Below are positions 18,664-26,603 of a stretch of DNA of 59,006 nucleotides, piece by piece; within the stretch, counting starts at the first letter, position 1, and each line of letters starts with the position of its first letter. The notes under the pieces were generated by a model. That model was not told the DNA's origin. It did no database searches and worked only from the letters and a program-made list of their open reading frames with translations. Made by a program: the position numbers and the translations under genes. Source of the DNA: Runella aurantiaca (GTDB lineage: Bacteria > Bacteroidota > Bacteroidia > Cytophagales > Spirosomataceae); assembly GCF_003339505.1 (NCBI RefSeq), contig NZ_QPIW01000041.1, positions 1 to 59,006 of the forward strand, read 5' to 3'.

Positions 18664-19683
18664 ATGCAAGCAATTGTTTTAGAACAACCCGAAGTTCTCA
18701 AAAAGATTGAATTAGAAGCCCCCCAACCTCCTGCACCAAACGATGTTTTGCTGAAAATGAAACGTTTGGGGGTTTGCGGTACCGACCTCCACGCCTACAA
18801 AGGCAACCAGCCTTTTTTTTCGTATCCGAGAATTTTGGGGCACGAAATCGCCGCCGAGGTGATTGCGTTGGGAGAAAATGTTTCTCACTTAAAAATCGGC
18901 GATAGGTGTGCCGTGATGCCTTACCGCAATAAGGAAATAGACCAGGCCGTACGACGCGGCAAAACCAATTGCGGCAGCACGCTGAGTGTTTTGGGGGTTC
19001 ATGAAGATGGTGCCATGCAAGAATACATCAGCTATCCAGCTCAGCAGGTTTTTCCTGCCAATGAACTCGCTCTCGACCAAATCGCCATGATTGAGCCTTT
19101 GGCCATTGGCAGTCATGCTGTCGAACGCGCCGACATCCAACCCGATGATATTGTACTCGTTGTGGGGGCAGGCCCCATTGGTATTGGAACGGTGGCGATG
19201 GCTTTACTCAAAGCCGCCAAAGTGCTGGTGCTGGATATAAACCAAAACCGATTGGACTACATCACCGAAAAGTTTCCGTCGGTCTCCTGCATCAAACTCA
19301 ATGACGCTGTTGAAAATTCGCTTAAAGAACTGTTAAATGGTGATTTACCAACGGTGATTTTGGATGCCACTGGCAACAAAGAATCGATGCAAAAGTGTTT
19401 TGAATACGTGGCTCAGGGAGGAACGATTGTATACATCGGCCTTTTTATCGGTGACGTAGTTTTTCACGACCCGCTTTTTCACCGCAAAGAAATTACCCTT
19501 AAATCTTCCAGAAACGCTGTGGCAACAGATTTTACAAAACTGATTCGCTTATTAAAAGCAGGATTGGTTAACATTGACGGGTACATCACCCACCGATTAA
19601 CCTTTGACACACTGCACGAAACCTTTACAAAACTATATTCGCCCGAAGAACGCGTGATAAAAGCCGTTGTTGAATTTGATTAA
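18664..19683 (+). CDS. Zinc-family alcohol dehydrogenase (sorbitol/L-galactonate dehydrogenase-like)
   Basis: The 339-residue MDR dehydrogenase has catalytic zinc ligands in GVCGTDLHAYKG and LGHEIAAEV, a MIEPLAIGSHAVE block, and an NAD(P)-binding site VVGAGPIGIGTVAM (about 165-180). The fold matches polyol/sugar-acid dehydrogenases such as galactonate oxidoreductase. The lobe that normally holds the structural zinc (four cysteines near residue 90-110) has only one cysteine (RRGKTNCGSTLS), so the structural zinc is probably absent. It is monocistronic and divergent from the DUF1080 cluster. A hairpin terminator follows. Confidence 0.82.
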   Translation: MQAIVLEQPEVLKKIELEAPQPPAPNDVLLKMKRLGVCGTDLHAYKGNQPFFSYPRILGHEIAAEVIALGENVSHLKIGDRCAVMPYRNKEIDQAVRRGKTNCGSTLSVLGVHEDGAMQEYISYPAQQVFPANELALDQIAMIEPLAIGSHAVERADIQPDDIVLVVGAGPIGIGTVAMALLKAAKVLVLDINQNRLDYITEKFPSVSCIKLNDAVENSLKELLNGDLPTVILDATGNKESMQKCFEYVAQGGTIVYIGLFIGDVVFHDPLFHRKEITLKSSRNAVATDFTKLIRLLKAGLVNIDGYITHRLTFDTLHETFTKLYSPEERVIKAVVEFD

Positions 19684-19688
19684 AAACA

Positions 19689-19740
19689 CTCTTTTTCAGA
19701 TGGTTATGTACTATATTTAGTAGGTAACCATCTGAAAGAG
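19689..19740. terminator. Bidirectional terminator between dehydrogenase and rep
   Basis: A 13-bp perfect stem (TTTCAGATGGTTA at 19694-19706, TAACCATCTGAAA at 19725-19737) is flanked by CTCTT / AGAG. It sits between the convergent dehydrogenase and rep genes and separates cargo from the replication module. Confidence 0.7.
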
Positions 19741-19775
19741 AGCAATCGCAAAAATCTTGTGTTTTAGCATTCCTA

Positions 19776-20735
19776 CTAACCTAACTTTGTCTTTTTTACC
19801 CTACCGCTTTCACTAAATCCCAGCACCACGGCCATGTAGGCGGTTGGATTATTGGGACTGCGCTTGCCAGCTTGTATTTCAATATCGGCGTTGATAAATC
19901 GGTTGGCAATTTCTTCGTCTTGAACAATTTTATTTTGCTGCGATTTGGTAAAATCATACGCCTGAAGCCGTTCCTGAAAATATTTCCATCGGTCGTCCAT
20001 CGACATTTGCCCCAATTCATCCCGTATTTCCTGCAACTCGGCCAATGCTTTTGATTCTTGCGTCACAATCAAAAAAGAGATATGGGTGACTTTGCGGCCT
20101 GTTTTGTGGATTTGGTAAGAAAACGCGAGGTCAGTTTTGGCGGAGATTTCTTCCTGACTTGGGTCTAGCACTCGCCGCTTAAATTGCCCAAAATCATCGT
20201 AGGTTTCTTCGGTGGCCGAAATCAACTCTCTCAGGTCATCCACCGCGATTTCAGACCAAGCCCCACCGTTAAAATTTTTCCAGCGGGAAAGAATCTCGTA
20301 CAATCGCTGGGAATACGTTTTGTTGAGCGACAAAGCAATCGCTAACTCGTATTCGGTGTAGCCACTTTTGATTTTTGCAATGTGAGGAAGCACTTCGTAC
20401 GAAACTCCGATTTCAAACACACCTTCCTTGGCACTGTACTTGGCGGATGAAAAAACATTGTAGGCGCTGAATTCCTTTTCTTCATCATTACGAAGCCAAA
20501 TCTGACAATTTCGCATCAATGATTGCGTCATTGCAAGCATCTGACGATAATTGTTGGTAATGAGTTTTGCGGGTATTTTGAAATATTTATTCTGCTTTAG
20601 TTCGGCATCCGTTTCCGTTATTTGGTTCATCACGATGTAAAAAACGCGCTTTTCCAATAGTGAAAAGTTTTGACGAGTCATGATTGCCCCATTAGGCTGT
20701 CGATTGTAGTGCTTTAATTTCATTCTTTTGGCCAA
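19776..20735 (-). CDS. Plasmid replication initiator (Rep_3 / RepB family)
   Basis: The 319-residue protein has the Rep_3 two-winged-helix layout: an N-terminal winged helix with SLLEKRVFYIVMNQI, then ALSLNKTYSQRLYEILSRWKN and IAVDDLRELI in the second, which binds iterons. An internal ATG at 20723 is an alternative start. The C-terminal 70 residues are variable and basic. It reads away from the origin, whose iterons lie 520-670 bp upstream of its start. An inverted pair of half-iterons next to the promoter (20779-20828) suggests autorepression, as in iteron plasmids. Confidence 0.92.
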   Translation of the reverse strand: MAKRMKLKHYNRQPNGAIMTRQNFSLLEKRVFYIVMNQITETDAELKQNKYFKIPAKLITNNYRQMLAMTQSLMRNCQIWLRNDEEKEFSAYNVFSSAKYSAKEGVFEIGVSYEVLPHIAKIKSGYTEYELAIALSLNKTYSQRLYEILSRWKNFNGGAWSEIAVDDLRELISATEETYDDFGQFKRRVLDPSQEEISAKTDLAFSYQIHKTGRKVTHISFLIVTQESKALAELQEIRDELGQMSMDDRWKYFQERLQAYDFTKSQQNKIVQDEEIANRFINADIEIQAGKRSPNNPTAYMAVVLGFSESGRVKKTKLG

Positions 20736-20778
20736 ACAGACTGCTTTTTTACTATCTGGAAGCTAAGGTAAAAATCTT

Positions 20779-20849
20779 TTCTGTCAAAACAAAACTGTGT
20801 CAGAATTTGTATTTTTTTGACAGAATTGGGCTACATTTTGACAGAATTA
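20779..20849. promoter_or_regulatory. Inverted half-iterons and one full iteron upstream of rep
   Basis: TTCTGTCAAAAC at 20779-20790 is the inverse of the iteron core. A direct half-iteron (TTTTTGACAGAATT) lies at 20814-20827 and a full copy at 20829-20849. Inverted half-iterons at rep promoters are where Rep dimers repress their own gene. The placement, 44-114 bp upstream of the rep start, fits that role (inference). Confidence 0.55.
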
Positions 20850-21039
20850 GAACTAAAACATAGTCAGCCAAGCTCTTAAAAACGCGTTCTATTCACTGTA
20901 AAGCGCATTTTAGCGAACTAATCCCCGCATAAAACTTTCATTTTTTATACTTTTTAGGCCAAAATCCAACTATACAAAACCATTCTATGTCACAAAACAC
21001 TAATAATCAGACACTTACATAAATTTAAGTTTGTTTTTC

Positions 21040-21060
21040 GACTACATTTTGACAGAATTA
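21040..21060 (+). repeat. Isolated iteron
   Basis: One full copy of the 21-bp iteron (core CTACATTTTGACAGAATT) stands 196 bp before the main array, in the same orientation. It could act as an extra Rep-binding or handcuffing site. Confidence 0.7.
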
Positions 21061-21210
21061 GAATTTTTCAGAAGAGGCAGAATTTAGGGTGACCCATTTT
21101 TTTAAACACACATCCAACAACTTCTTAAAAAAAATAAAAAATATCACTTTTCACTCCTAAAATTTAAAATCTTTTACTCAAAGAACACAACTAAGAAATC
21201 AATGACTTCT

Positions 21211-21233
21211 AATTCTGTCAACTATTTCTGTCA
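21211..21233 (-). repeat. Two inverted half-iterons
   Basis: AATTCTGTCA (21211-21220) is the exact inverse of the right half of the iteron, and TCTGTCA (21227-21233) repeats its core. They lie just before the direct array and create an inverted arrangement with it. Confidence 0.5.
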
Positions 21234-21255
21234 GACATTTTTAGTGACAGAGTTC

Positions 21256-21404
21256 GACTACATTTTGACAGAATTCGACTACATTTTGACAGAATAGATT
21301 ACTACATTTTGACAGAGTTCGACTACATTTTGACAGAGTTCGACTACATTTTGACAGAATTCGACTACATTTTGACAGAATTCGACTACATTTTGACAGA
21401 ATTC
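21256..21404 (+). repeat. Iteron array of seven 21-bp direct repeats
   Basis: Seven tandem copies of GACTACATTTTGACAGAATT plus one base start at 21256, 21277, 21300, 21321, 21342, 21363 and 21384. The period is 21 bp, two turns of helix, so all sites face one side. Copies 2 and 3 are separated by two extra bases, and copies 3 and 4 carry G for A in the right half. A half-copy (GTGACAGAGTTC) precedes the array at 21244-21255. This is the Rep-binding origin core. Confidence 0.92.
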
Positions 21405-21734
21405 GACCCCGTAACCATCTTATAATCAGCTCGTTACAAGCCCCTTAAATCATCAATATTTTAATCATCAATTTCTAAATAAAAGTTATAACCAATTTTT
21501 AAATCAAAATCAATGCAATTTTCTTCTAGGGAAAAACAGAAATGGGACCAGAAAAAACAAAACAAAAAACAAGAATCACTCCTTTCAAAAATGGGTTTGG
21601 GTGTCAACTAAAAAATTAGTTCATTGCTTTTTCACTTCCTTCCCCTCCTTTTCAATTCCACATTCTGTATTGGGCCCTACATCAAAAACCTTGTACTACT
21701 TTTTAGAAGTGGTTTGTCAAAATACTTTTACTAA

Positions 21735-21772
21735 TCATTCTTTTTTTATGTATTTTTGTAAAAAAAGAATGA
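21735..21772. promoter_or_regulatory. parA operator-promoter (inverted repeat around a -7 element)
   Basis: A perfect 14-bp inverted repeat (TCATTCTTTTTTTA at 21735-21748, TAAAAAAAGAATGA at 21759-21772) encloses a 10-base loop. The sequence TATTTTTG (21751-21758) inside the loop fits the Bacteroidota -7 consensus TAnnTTTG. The site ends 16 bases before the parA start, so a protein bound to the arms would cover the promoter. No clear -33 TTTG was found at the normal distance. Confidence 0.65.
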
Positions 21773-21788
21773 CAAAATCGACAATCGT

Positions 21789-22745
21789 ATGATAAGTCAA
21801 AAAGAAGTAGAAAATTTTTTAAAGCACAACCCCGCTCTCACCGTATCGGCATTGGAAAAAGAAGCAGGAATTCCCAAGGGAACCATTGCCCAAGCATTGG
21901 CGGGTTCTCGCAATCTAGCGGAAAAACATCTGACCGCCCTTTTTCCCATATTAACCAAATACGGCTATTCATCTTCTCTATACGAAAAAGCCCGAGTCAT
22001 ATCTATCATTAATCACAAAGGCGGAGTAGGCAAAACCACCACAACATCGTCCTTGGGAGAAGCTTTAGCAAAACGTGGTTTTAAAGTTCTGCTTATCGAC
22101 TTAGACCCACAAGGTAATCTCAGTCAAATTCTTGGGGTAGAAAATCCCGAAGTACAGGTAGCCCATGCGCTGCTAAATCATGCTCAACCACTGCCCATCA
22201 TTGAAATATCGGAGAATCTTTATCTGTCACCCTCGGATATTGAGCTTGCCGATGCCGAGATTCAACTCATTTTAAGTGTTGGAGGAGATTTACGTCTAAA
22301 AAACAAACTTCAACCTCTACTCACTGAATTTGAATACGTGCTAATTGATTGCCCCCCTTCCCTAAATAAACTTACGATTTCAGCCATGAATGCCTCAAAC
22401 AGCTGTTTGATTACTCTGTTACCCGAAATGTCGGCCGTAAAGGGCCTTAATTCGCTTCTCCAGCGCGTTATGGAGGTGAAGACGAACCTCAACTCGGAAT
22501 TGAAGGTTGATGGCATTGTGTTTACAATGGTGAAGAAAAACAGTGTTCATGACGGAATCAAAGAAAATGTCAAAGAGAACGTGCCGATTCGGGTCTTTAG
22601 AACCGAAATCAAACACTTGGTTGACTTTCAGAAATCACAAATTTTACAACGACCCATTGCCAAATTTGCGGATAACTCCGAGGCTGCGAAAAATTACCGT
22701 GATTTTTGTGATGAGTTTATTGATTACCTGCAAATTGTAAAATAA
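21789..22745 (+). CDS. parA: ParA partition ATPase with N-terminal DNA-binding helices
   Basis: The 318-residue protein is a type Ia ParA. Residues 1-60 form a helical region resembling helix-turn-helix (VSALEKEAGIPKGTIAQALAGS), which in this class binds the par operator. Then come the deviant Walker A K77-GGVGKTT, Walker A' DLDPQGN, and Walker B region YVLIDCPPSL. It moves ParB-parS complexes along the nucleoid. parB follows after seven bases. The inverted repeat just upstream is its likely autorepression site. Confidence 0.95.
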   Translation: MISQKEVENFLKHNPALTVSALEKEAGIPKGTIAQALAGSRNLAEKHLTALFPILTKYGYSSSLYEKARVISIINHKGGVGKTTTTSSLGEALAKRGFKVLLIDLDPQGNLSQILGVENPEVQVAHALLNHAQPLPIIEISENLYLSPSDIELADAEIQLILSVGGDLRLKNKLQPLLTEFEYVLIDCPPSLNKLTISAMNASNSCLITLLPEMSAVKGLNSLLQRVMEVKTNLNSELKVDGIVFTMVKKNSVHDGIKENVKENVPIRVFRTEIKHLVDFQKSQILQRPIAKFADNSEAAKNYRDFCDEFIDYLQIVK

Positions 22746-22752
22746 TATCCCC

Positions 22753-23706
22753 ATGGCTAAGCTCAACATCAAAAACGCCATTGGCGAAAAAACCAAACAG
22801 GCACTCAATAACAGCTACATCACTTCTGAACAGATAAAACAAAACATTCAGATTCTGGAGGAGCTTCGCAGTTTCATCCCCTCTCCTACCGAGGATGAAC
22901 TCAATCAGCTGGAACAAAATATCATCAAAAACGGCTGCAAAGACGCGCTACTGTTATGGGAAACTACCCAAGGCGTAGTTAACGATGCTTCTCTCACCCC
23001 CAACGCTCCTGCCTATATACTAGTAGATGGGCACAATCGCTATCGTATTTGTACCGCCCGAAACATTAATTTCAACGTTCAGTTAATGCCCTTTTTGTCT
23101 CTTAAAGAGGTAAAAGATTACATGATTGATTTGCAGTTGGGCCGCCGAAACCTAAGCCCCCAACAAATGTCCTATTTTAGGGGACTTAGGTATAATTTAG
23201 AGAAGACTGAAAAAGGAAAATACGACCGAAATGACCATAAGTCCCAGAGTGGGACTTATGGTGAAAATGACGGAGAAAAGCATAATTCCCAAAATGGAAC
23301 TTATGATAAAAATTCACTTTCAACCTCTGAAAAGTTAGCCAAAGAATATAAAGTTGGTAGAAATACAATATTAAGGGATGCCGAATTTGCCGCAGGGCTT
23401 GATAAGCTAGACAATGACCTTAAAAATGCGGTTTTAAGCGGTGAAATCAAGATTGGTAAAGCTGATATTCAAAAATTAGCCAAGACACAAGAAACTGAAC
23501 TCATTGACACAACGGAGAAACTTGAGGGTATACTTACTGAAAAAGAACCCGCGCTATTCGTAAAAAATAAGCCAAAAACAGAACTAGAAGCAACCAAAAA
23601 AATGCTGGCCAAAGCATTTGAGAAAGTCAAAACATCGTCGGATGTTAAAACGAAAGATATTGATAAATTGATTGAATGGGCTGAGAAACTGAAACAACTC
23701 ATCTAA
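22753..23706 (+). CDS. parB: ParB-family centromere-binding protein
   Basis: The 317-residue protein has a ParB/Srx-like N-terminal domain (about 35-135, with LVDGHNRYRIC, the CTP-binding/arginine region) and RRNLSPQQMSYFRG. A helix-turn-helix follows (about 195-235, TSEKLAKEYKVGRNTILRDAEFA in two blocks), then a basic, charged C-terminus. The linker between the domains (about 155-190) is unusual. It contains two diverged copies of an H-S-Q-GTY-N unit, and the DNA there forms a perfect palindrome (see 23234-23262). It is translationally adjacent to parA, and a terminator follows. Confidence 0.9.
   Translation: MAKLNIKNAIGEKTKQALNNSYITSEQIKQNIQILEELRSFIPSPTEDELNQLEQNIIKNGCKDALLLWETTQGVVNDASLTPNAPAYILVDGHNRYRICTARNINFNVQLMPFLSLKEVKDYMIDLQLGRRNLSPQQMSYFRGLRYNLEKTEKGKYDRNDHKSQSGTYGENDGEKHNSQNGTYDKNSLSTSEKLAKEYKVGRNTILRDAEFAAGLDKLDNDLKNAVLSGEIKIGKADIQKLAKTQETELIDTTEKLEGILTEKEPALFVKNKPKTELEATKKMLAKAFEKVKTSSDVKTKDIDKLIEWAEKLKQLI
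23234..23262. repeat. Perfect palindrome inside parB (candidate parS)
   Basis: ACCATAAGTCCC (23234-23245) and GGGACTTATGGT (23251-23262) are 12-bp perfect inverted arms around AGAGT. A diverged copy lies at 23281-23300 and related half-sites (CCTAAGCCCC, GGGGACTTAGG) at 23151-23160 and 23180-23190. Centromere sites are often palindromes near or in parB. The link to ParB binding is inference. Confidence 0.45.
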
Positions 23707-23743
23707 AACCATAACTACTCATTTTTACATTCATCTACCGAAG

Positions 23744-23772
23744 GCTTTCTCCCTAAACGAGAGAGCTTTTTT
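23744..23772 (+). terminator. Terminator after parB
   Basis: GCTTTCTC (23744-23751) pairs with GAGAGAGC (23759-23766), with one G-T pair, followed by six T. It ends the parAB transcript. Confidence 0.65.
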
Positions 23773-23875
23773 GTTTTTTCGAAGCTATGTAAGGCATGAT
23801 GTCAAGCATTCTTGTACGCGGCCAATAATATCTTGCAATCGTTTTCGGGAGATTTTTGGCTAAATCTTCTTTCAT
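23753..23875 (-). CDS. Possible small 40-residue protein (doubtful)
   Basis: A minus-strand open frame of 40 codons starts at ATG 23875 and ends at 23753, inside the loop of the parB terminator. The product is basic, beginning MKEDLAKNLPKTIARYY. It has no recognised family. It could be a remnant of an older coding sequence at the module border, since it lies exactly between the replication/partition block and the cargo. No ribosome-binding site stands out. Confidence 0.25.
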   Translation of the reverse strand: MKEDLAKNLPKTIARYYWPRTRMLDIMPYIASKKQKSSLV

Positions 23876-23925
23876 AAGAAATGCTCCTTTTTATCCATAC
23901 TTCAATCAACTATTTTTATTATCCA

Positions 23926-25719
23926 ATGAAAATTACCAACCCTAACACTTTTACATCATCGATTCTTACGACAAGAGTGCTCATTTTTATATCAATTTTT
24001 ACCGCATTATTGGGCGTGACCTCCTACGCAGGGGGAAATAAAACAACCTCGAAAACCACCCAAAAGAGATTAGTTGAAGACGAATATTCAACGGATAAGA
24101 AAATAGTTGCCAAAGGACAGACTTTATTTGAAAACAACTGTTCTGCGTGTCATAACTTTTTGCAGAAGGGCATCGGCCCCGAACTTTCGGCCATAACAAC
24201 CGTAGTACCTTCTGAATGGCTAAAAAAGTTTATCCAAAATGCTCCTGAGATGATCAGTAGCGGTGATGCCCGTGCGTCTATGCTTTTTGATGAATATAAG
24301 CAGGTAATGCCAGCCTTTACCACATTACCAGAAGCCGACATTAAGGCAATTATGTCGTTTATTCATTCTAAACGAAAAACCGAAACTACCGCTTCTGTTT
24401 CGAGTCATTTAGGAACGCCTGTGAGCAATCCAGTTCCCCAAAAAATTGAAAAATCAGGGTTACGTTTAAAATTAGATTACATAGCGATCGCTCCCCCCAC
24501 AGCGGCAAAATTGCCCTTGGCCAGAATCAATAAGATGTTGAAATTAGCGGGAGCAAAAGACCGTTTATTTATTGTGGATTTGCGGGGAAAACTCTACGAA
24601 ATGATTGATAATCAACTTGTAGAGTTTATGGACATTGCCAAAGAAATTCCTGAATTTATTCACGCTCCGGGATTGGCAACGGGATTTGGAAACTTTGCTT
24701 TTCATCCTGATTTCTACCGTAATGGGCTTTTTTACACTACGCATACCGAAAAAGGAAAAGCTGCCACGCCCGATTTTGGCTACGCCGATTCCATAAAAGT
24801 AACCTTACAATGGGTACTACGAGAATGGAAAATGGAGAATCCTAATGCAAGGTCTTTTTCGGGCAAAGGTCGTGAGTTGATGCGGGTAAATATGGTTTCA
24901 CCCATCCACGGAGTGCAGGAAATAACATTCAATCCTTTGGCCAAAGCGGGGAGTGCTGACTATGGTTTATTGTACATTGGAGTGGGGGATGGCGGCGCTA
25001 CGGAAAATGGTTTCGCTTTTTTGTGCAATGATAAAACGCACGTTTGGAGCTCCGTATTACGCATCAATCCACTAGGGAAAAATAGTAAAAACGGGCGCTA
25101 CGGTATTCCTGCGTCAAATCCATTTGTTAAAGTGAAAGACGCGGTTGGAGAAGTGTATTGTCGTGGTTTTAGAAATCCCAATCGCATTATTTGGACGCCA
25201 GATGGAAAAATGTTGATTACCGATATTGGCCAGACCCAGATTGAAGAAGTTAATATTGGCCACCCAGGAGCCGATTACGGATGGCCCGAACGGGAAGGTA
25301 CTTTTGTAATGAACGCACGCGGAAAAATGAACTTGGTGTATCAGTTACCCAAAAATGAGCCTCCGACCAAGTACACCTATCCAGTAGCTCAATACGACCA
25401 CGACGAAGGCAATGCCATTTCGGGGGGATTTGTGTATACTTCAAACAGCATACCGTCGCTTAAAGGCAAGTATGTTTTCGGTGACATTGCCAATGGTCGT
25501 ATTTTCTACGTAGAAAATAATCAATTACGCATCGGACAGCAGACCACCATTCAAGAATTGGAGCTTATGCTTGATGAGAAGTTGACAACTTTACGAGAAC
25601 TTACGGGCCATGCCAAACCCGACGCTCGATTGGGAGAGGGGCTAAACGGTGAATTGTATATTTTCACAAAAACAGACGGGAAAATTTACAAAGTCAGCGC
25701 TTGTATGGTAAATGAATGA
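23926..25719 (+). CDS. Periplasmic cytochrome c fused to PQQ-type glucose/sorbosone dehydrogenase
   Basis: The 597-residue protein starts at the ATG at 23926; an ATG at 23881 would add 15 residues. A signal-anchor segment (about 12-35) is followed by a class I cytochrome c domain (about 55-145) with haem motif CSACH and a distal MPAF methionine. A beta-propeller of the glucose/sorbosone dehydrogenase family fills 180-590 (GFGNFAFHPDFYRNGLFYTTH in blocks, GVGDGGATENG, CRGFRNPNRIIW). Such proteins oxidise sugars in the periplasm and pass electrons to the respiratory chain through the fused haem. The usual order in many fusions is dehydrogenase first; here the cytochrome is N-terminal. It heads a plus-strand sugar block. 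Confidence 0.82.
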   Translation: MKITNPNTFTSSILTTRVLIFISIFTALLGVTSYAGGNKTTSKTTQKRLVEDEYSTDKKIVAKGQTLFENNCSACHNFLQKGIGPELSAITTVVPSEWLKKFIQNAPEMISSGDARASMLFDEYKQVMPAFTTLPEADIKAIMSFIHSKRKTETTASVSSHLGTPVSNPVPQKIEKSGLRLKLDYIAIAPPTAAKLPLARINKMLKLAGAKDRLFIVDLRGKLYEMIDNQLVEFMDIAKEIPEFIHAPGLATGFGNFAFHPDFYRNGLFYTTHTEKGKAATPDFGYADSIKVTLQWVLREWKMENPNARSFSGKGRELMRVNMVSPIHGVQEITFNPLAKAGSADYGLLYIGVGDGGATENGFAFLCNDKTHVWSSVLRINPLGKNSKNGRYGIPASNPFVKVKDAVGEVYCRGFRNPNRIIWTPDGKMLITDIGQTQIEEVNIGHPGADYGWPEREGTFVMNARGKMNLVYQLPKNEPPTKYTYPVAQYDHDEGNAISGGFVYTSNSIPSLKGKYVFGDIANGRIFYVENNQLRIGQQTTIQELELMLDEKLTTLRELTGHAKPDARLGEGLNGELYIFTKTDGKIYKVSACMVNE

Positions 25720-25772
25720 AGGTCTTGTCGGAATGACTCATTAATTGATATTTTACATTAAACTTGATTGTT

Positions 25773-26540
25773 ATGAACACCGCAAAGATTCGCAGCCTTG
25801 CAAAGATGATTGATCATTCGTTGCTGCATCCGACCCTGACCGATGAAGAACTACTGGAAGGTTGTAAACTGGCTATAAAATACGATGTTGCCTCGGTTTG
25901 TATCAAGCCCTATGCGGTCAAAATGGCCACGGAGTTGCTGGCAGGTACGGATGTTTTGGTAGGTACGGTGATTGGTTTTCCCCATGGTAACAGTACCATT
26001 TTGATAAAAGTCGCCGAAACTGTTCAGGCCTGTAAGGACGGGGCTGTGGAGATTGATATGGTGGTCAACATTGGCAAGGTATTGGCCAATGATTGGACTT
26101 ATGTACAGGAGGAAATACAGGCCGTTAAAACGGCTTGCAAGCAGCACGGGGCCATTCTGAAGGTGATTTTTGAAAATGATTTTCTGCCCGAAGATTCCTT
26201 CAAAATTAAACTTTGTGAAATTTGTACGGAGGTCGGGGCCGAATTTGTGAAGACCTCCACGGGCTACGGTTTTGTGAAGGGCAGCGACGGAAAGTACAGC
26301 TACGAAGGCGCTACGGAGCATGACCTTCGTTTGATGCTCGACCATGTGGGACCTGGGGTTTTGGTCAAAGCCGCGGGTGGGGTACGCACCCTTGACGGAC
26401 TTCTGAAAGTGCAGGAAATGGGCGTTGCGCGTTTGGGAGCCAGCGCCACGGCGGCCATTATGGAGGATGCTTATCGTCGTTTTGGATTAGTCGATGGTGG
26501 CGCGCCCACGGGGCCCATTGCTGAAAGTAAAGGGTATTGA
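25773..26540 (+). CDS. deoC: Deoxyribose-phosphate aldolase
   Basis: The 255-residue DeoC cleaves 2-deoxyribose-5-phosphate to glyceraldehyde-3-phosphate and acetaldehyde. The catalytic Schiff-base lysine is in EFVKTSTGYG and the second lysine in VLVKAAGGVRT; DMVVNIGKV supplies the conserved aspartate. The start is taken at the ATG at 25773. A TTG three codons earlier is also open but is followed by no better spacing. It lies between two secreted sugar proteins, so it may serve carbon gained from DNA broken down by the large extracellular nuclease downstream (inference). Confidence 0.93.
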   Translation: MNTAKIRSLAKMIDHSLLHPTLTDEELLEGCKLAIKYDVASVCIKPYAVKMATELLAGTDVLVGTVIGFPHGNSTILIKVAETVQACKDGAVEIDMVVNIGKVLANDWTYVQEEIQAVKTACKQHGAILKVIFENDFLPEDSFKIKLCEICTEVGAEFVKTSTGYGFVKGSDGKYSYEGATEHDLRLMLDHVGPGVLVKAAGGVRTLDGLLKVQEMGVARLGASATAAIMEDAYRRFGLVDGGAPTGPIAESKGY

Positions 26541-26603
26541 GTAAAAATGCTGTTTTTTAAGGAAGATTTAATCGATTAGAACTTATAACCATTCACTTTT
26601 TTC

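Larger units (their letters stand above)
20736..21788. other. Origin of replication region (oriV), non-coding
   Basis: This 1,053-bp gene-free block separates rep (minus) from parA (plus). It holds seven contiguous iterons (21256-21404), two isolated copies, inverted half-copies, AT-rich runs rich in AATCATCAAT (21446-21476), a TCACTCCTAAAA element (21151-21162) and the parA operator (21735-21772). No DnaA box of the usual consensus was recognised. A 63-codon open frame at 21601-21792 runs through the parA promoter and shows no protein-like features, so it is not called. Confidence 0.85.

Noticed and set aside
21256-21404. Tandem repeats that could be read as a CRISPR array
   Set aside because: The repeats are contiguous with no spacers and lie beside a Rep_3 gene, so they are iterons. 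No cas gene is present.
21421-21734. DnaA boxes in the AT-rich side of the origin
   Set aside because: No close match to the usual TTATNCACA consensus was seen by eye. The AATCATCAAT repeat is noted only as an AT-rich feature.
21601-21792. 63-codon open frame before parA
   Set aside because: It runs through the parA promoter and inverted repeat, has no conserved features and very low-complexity composition.
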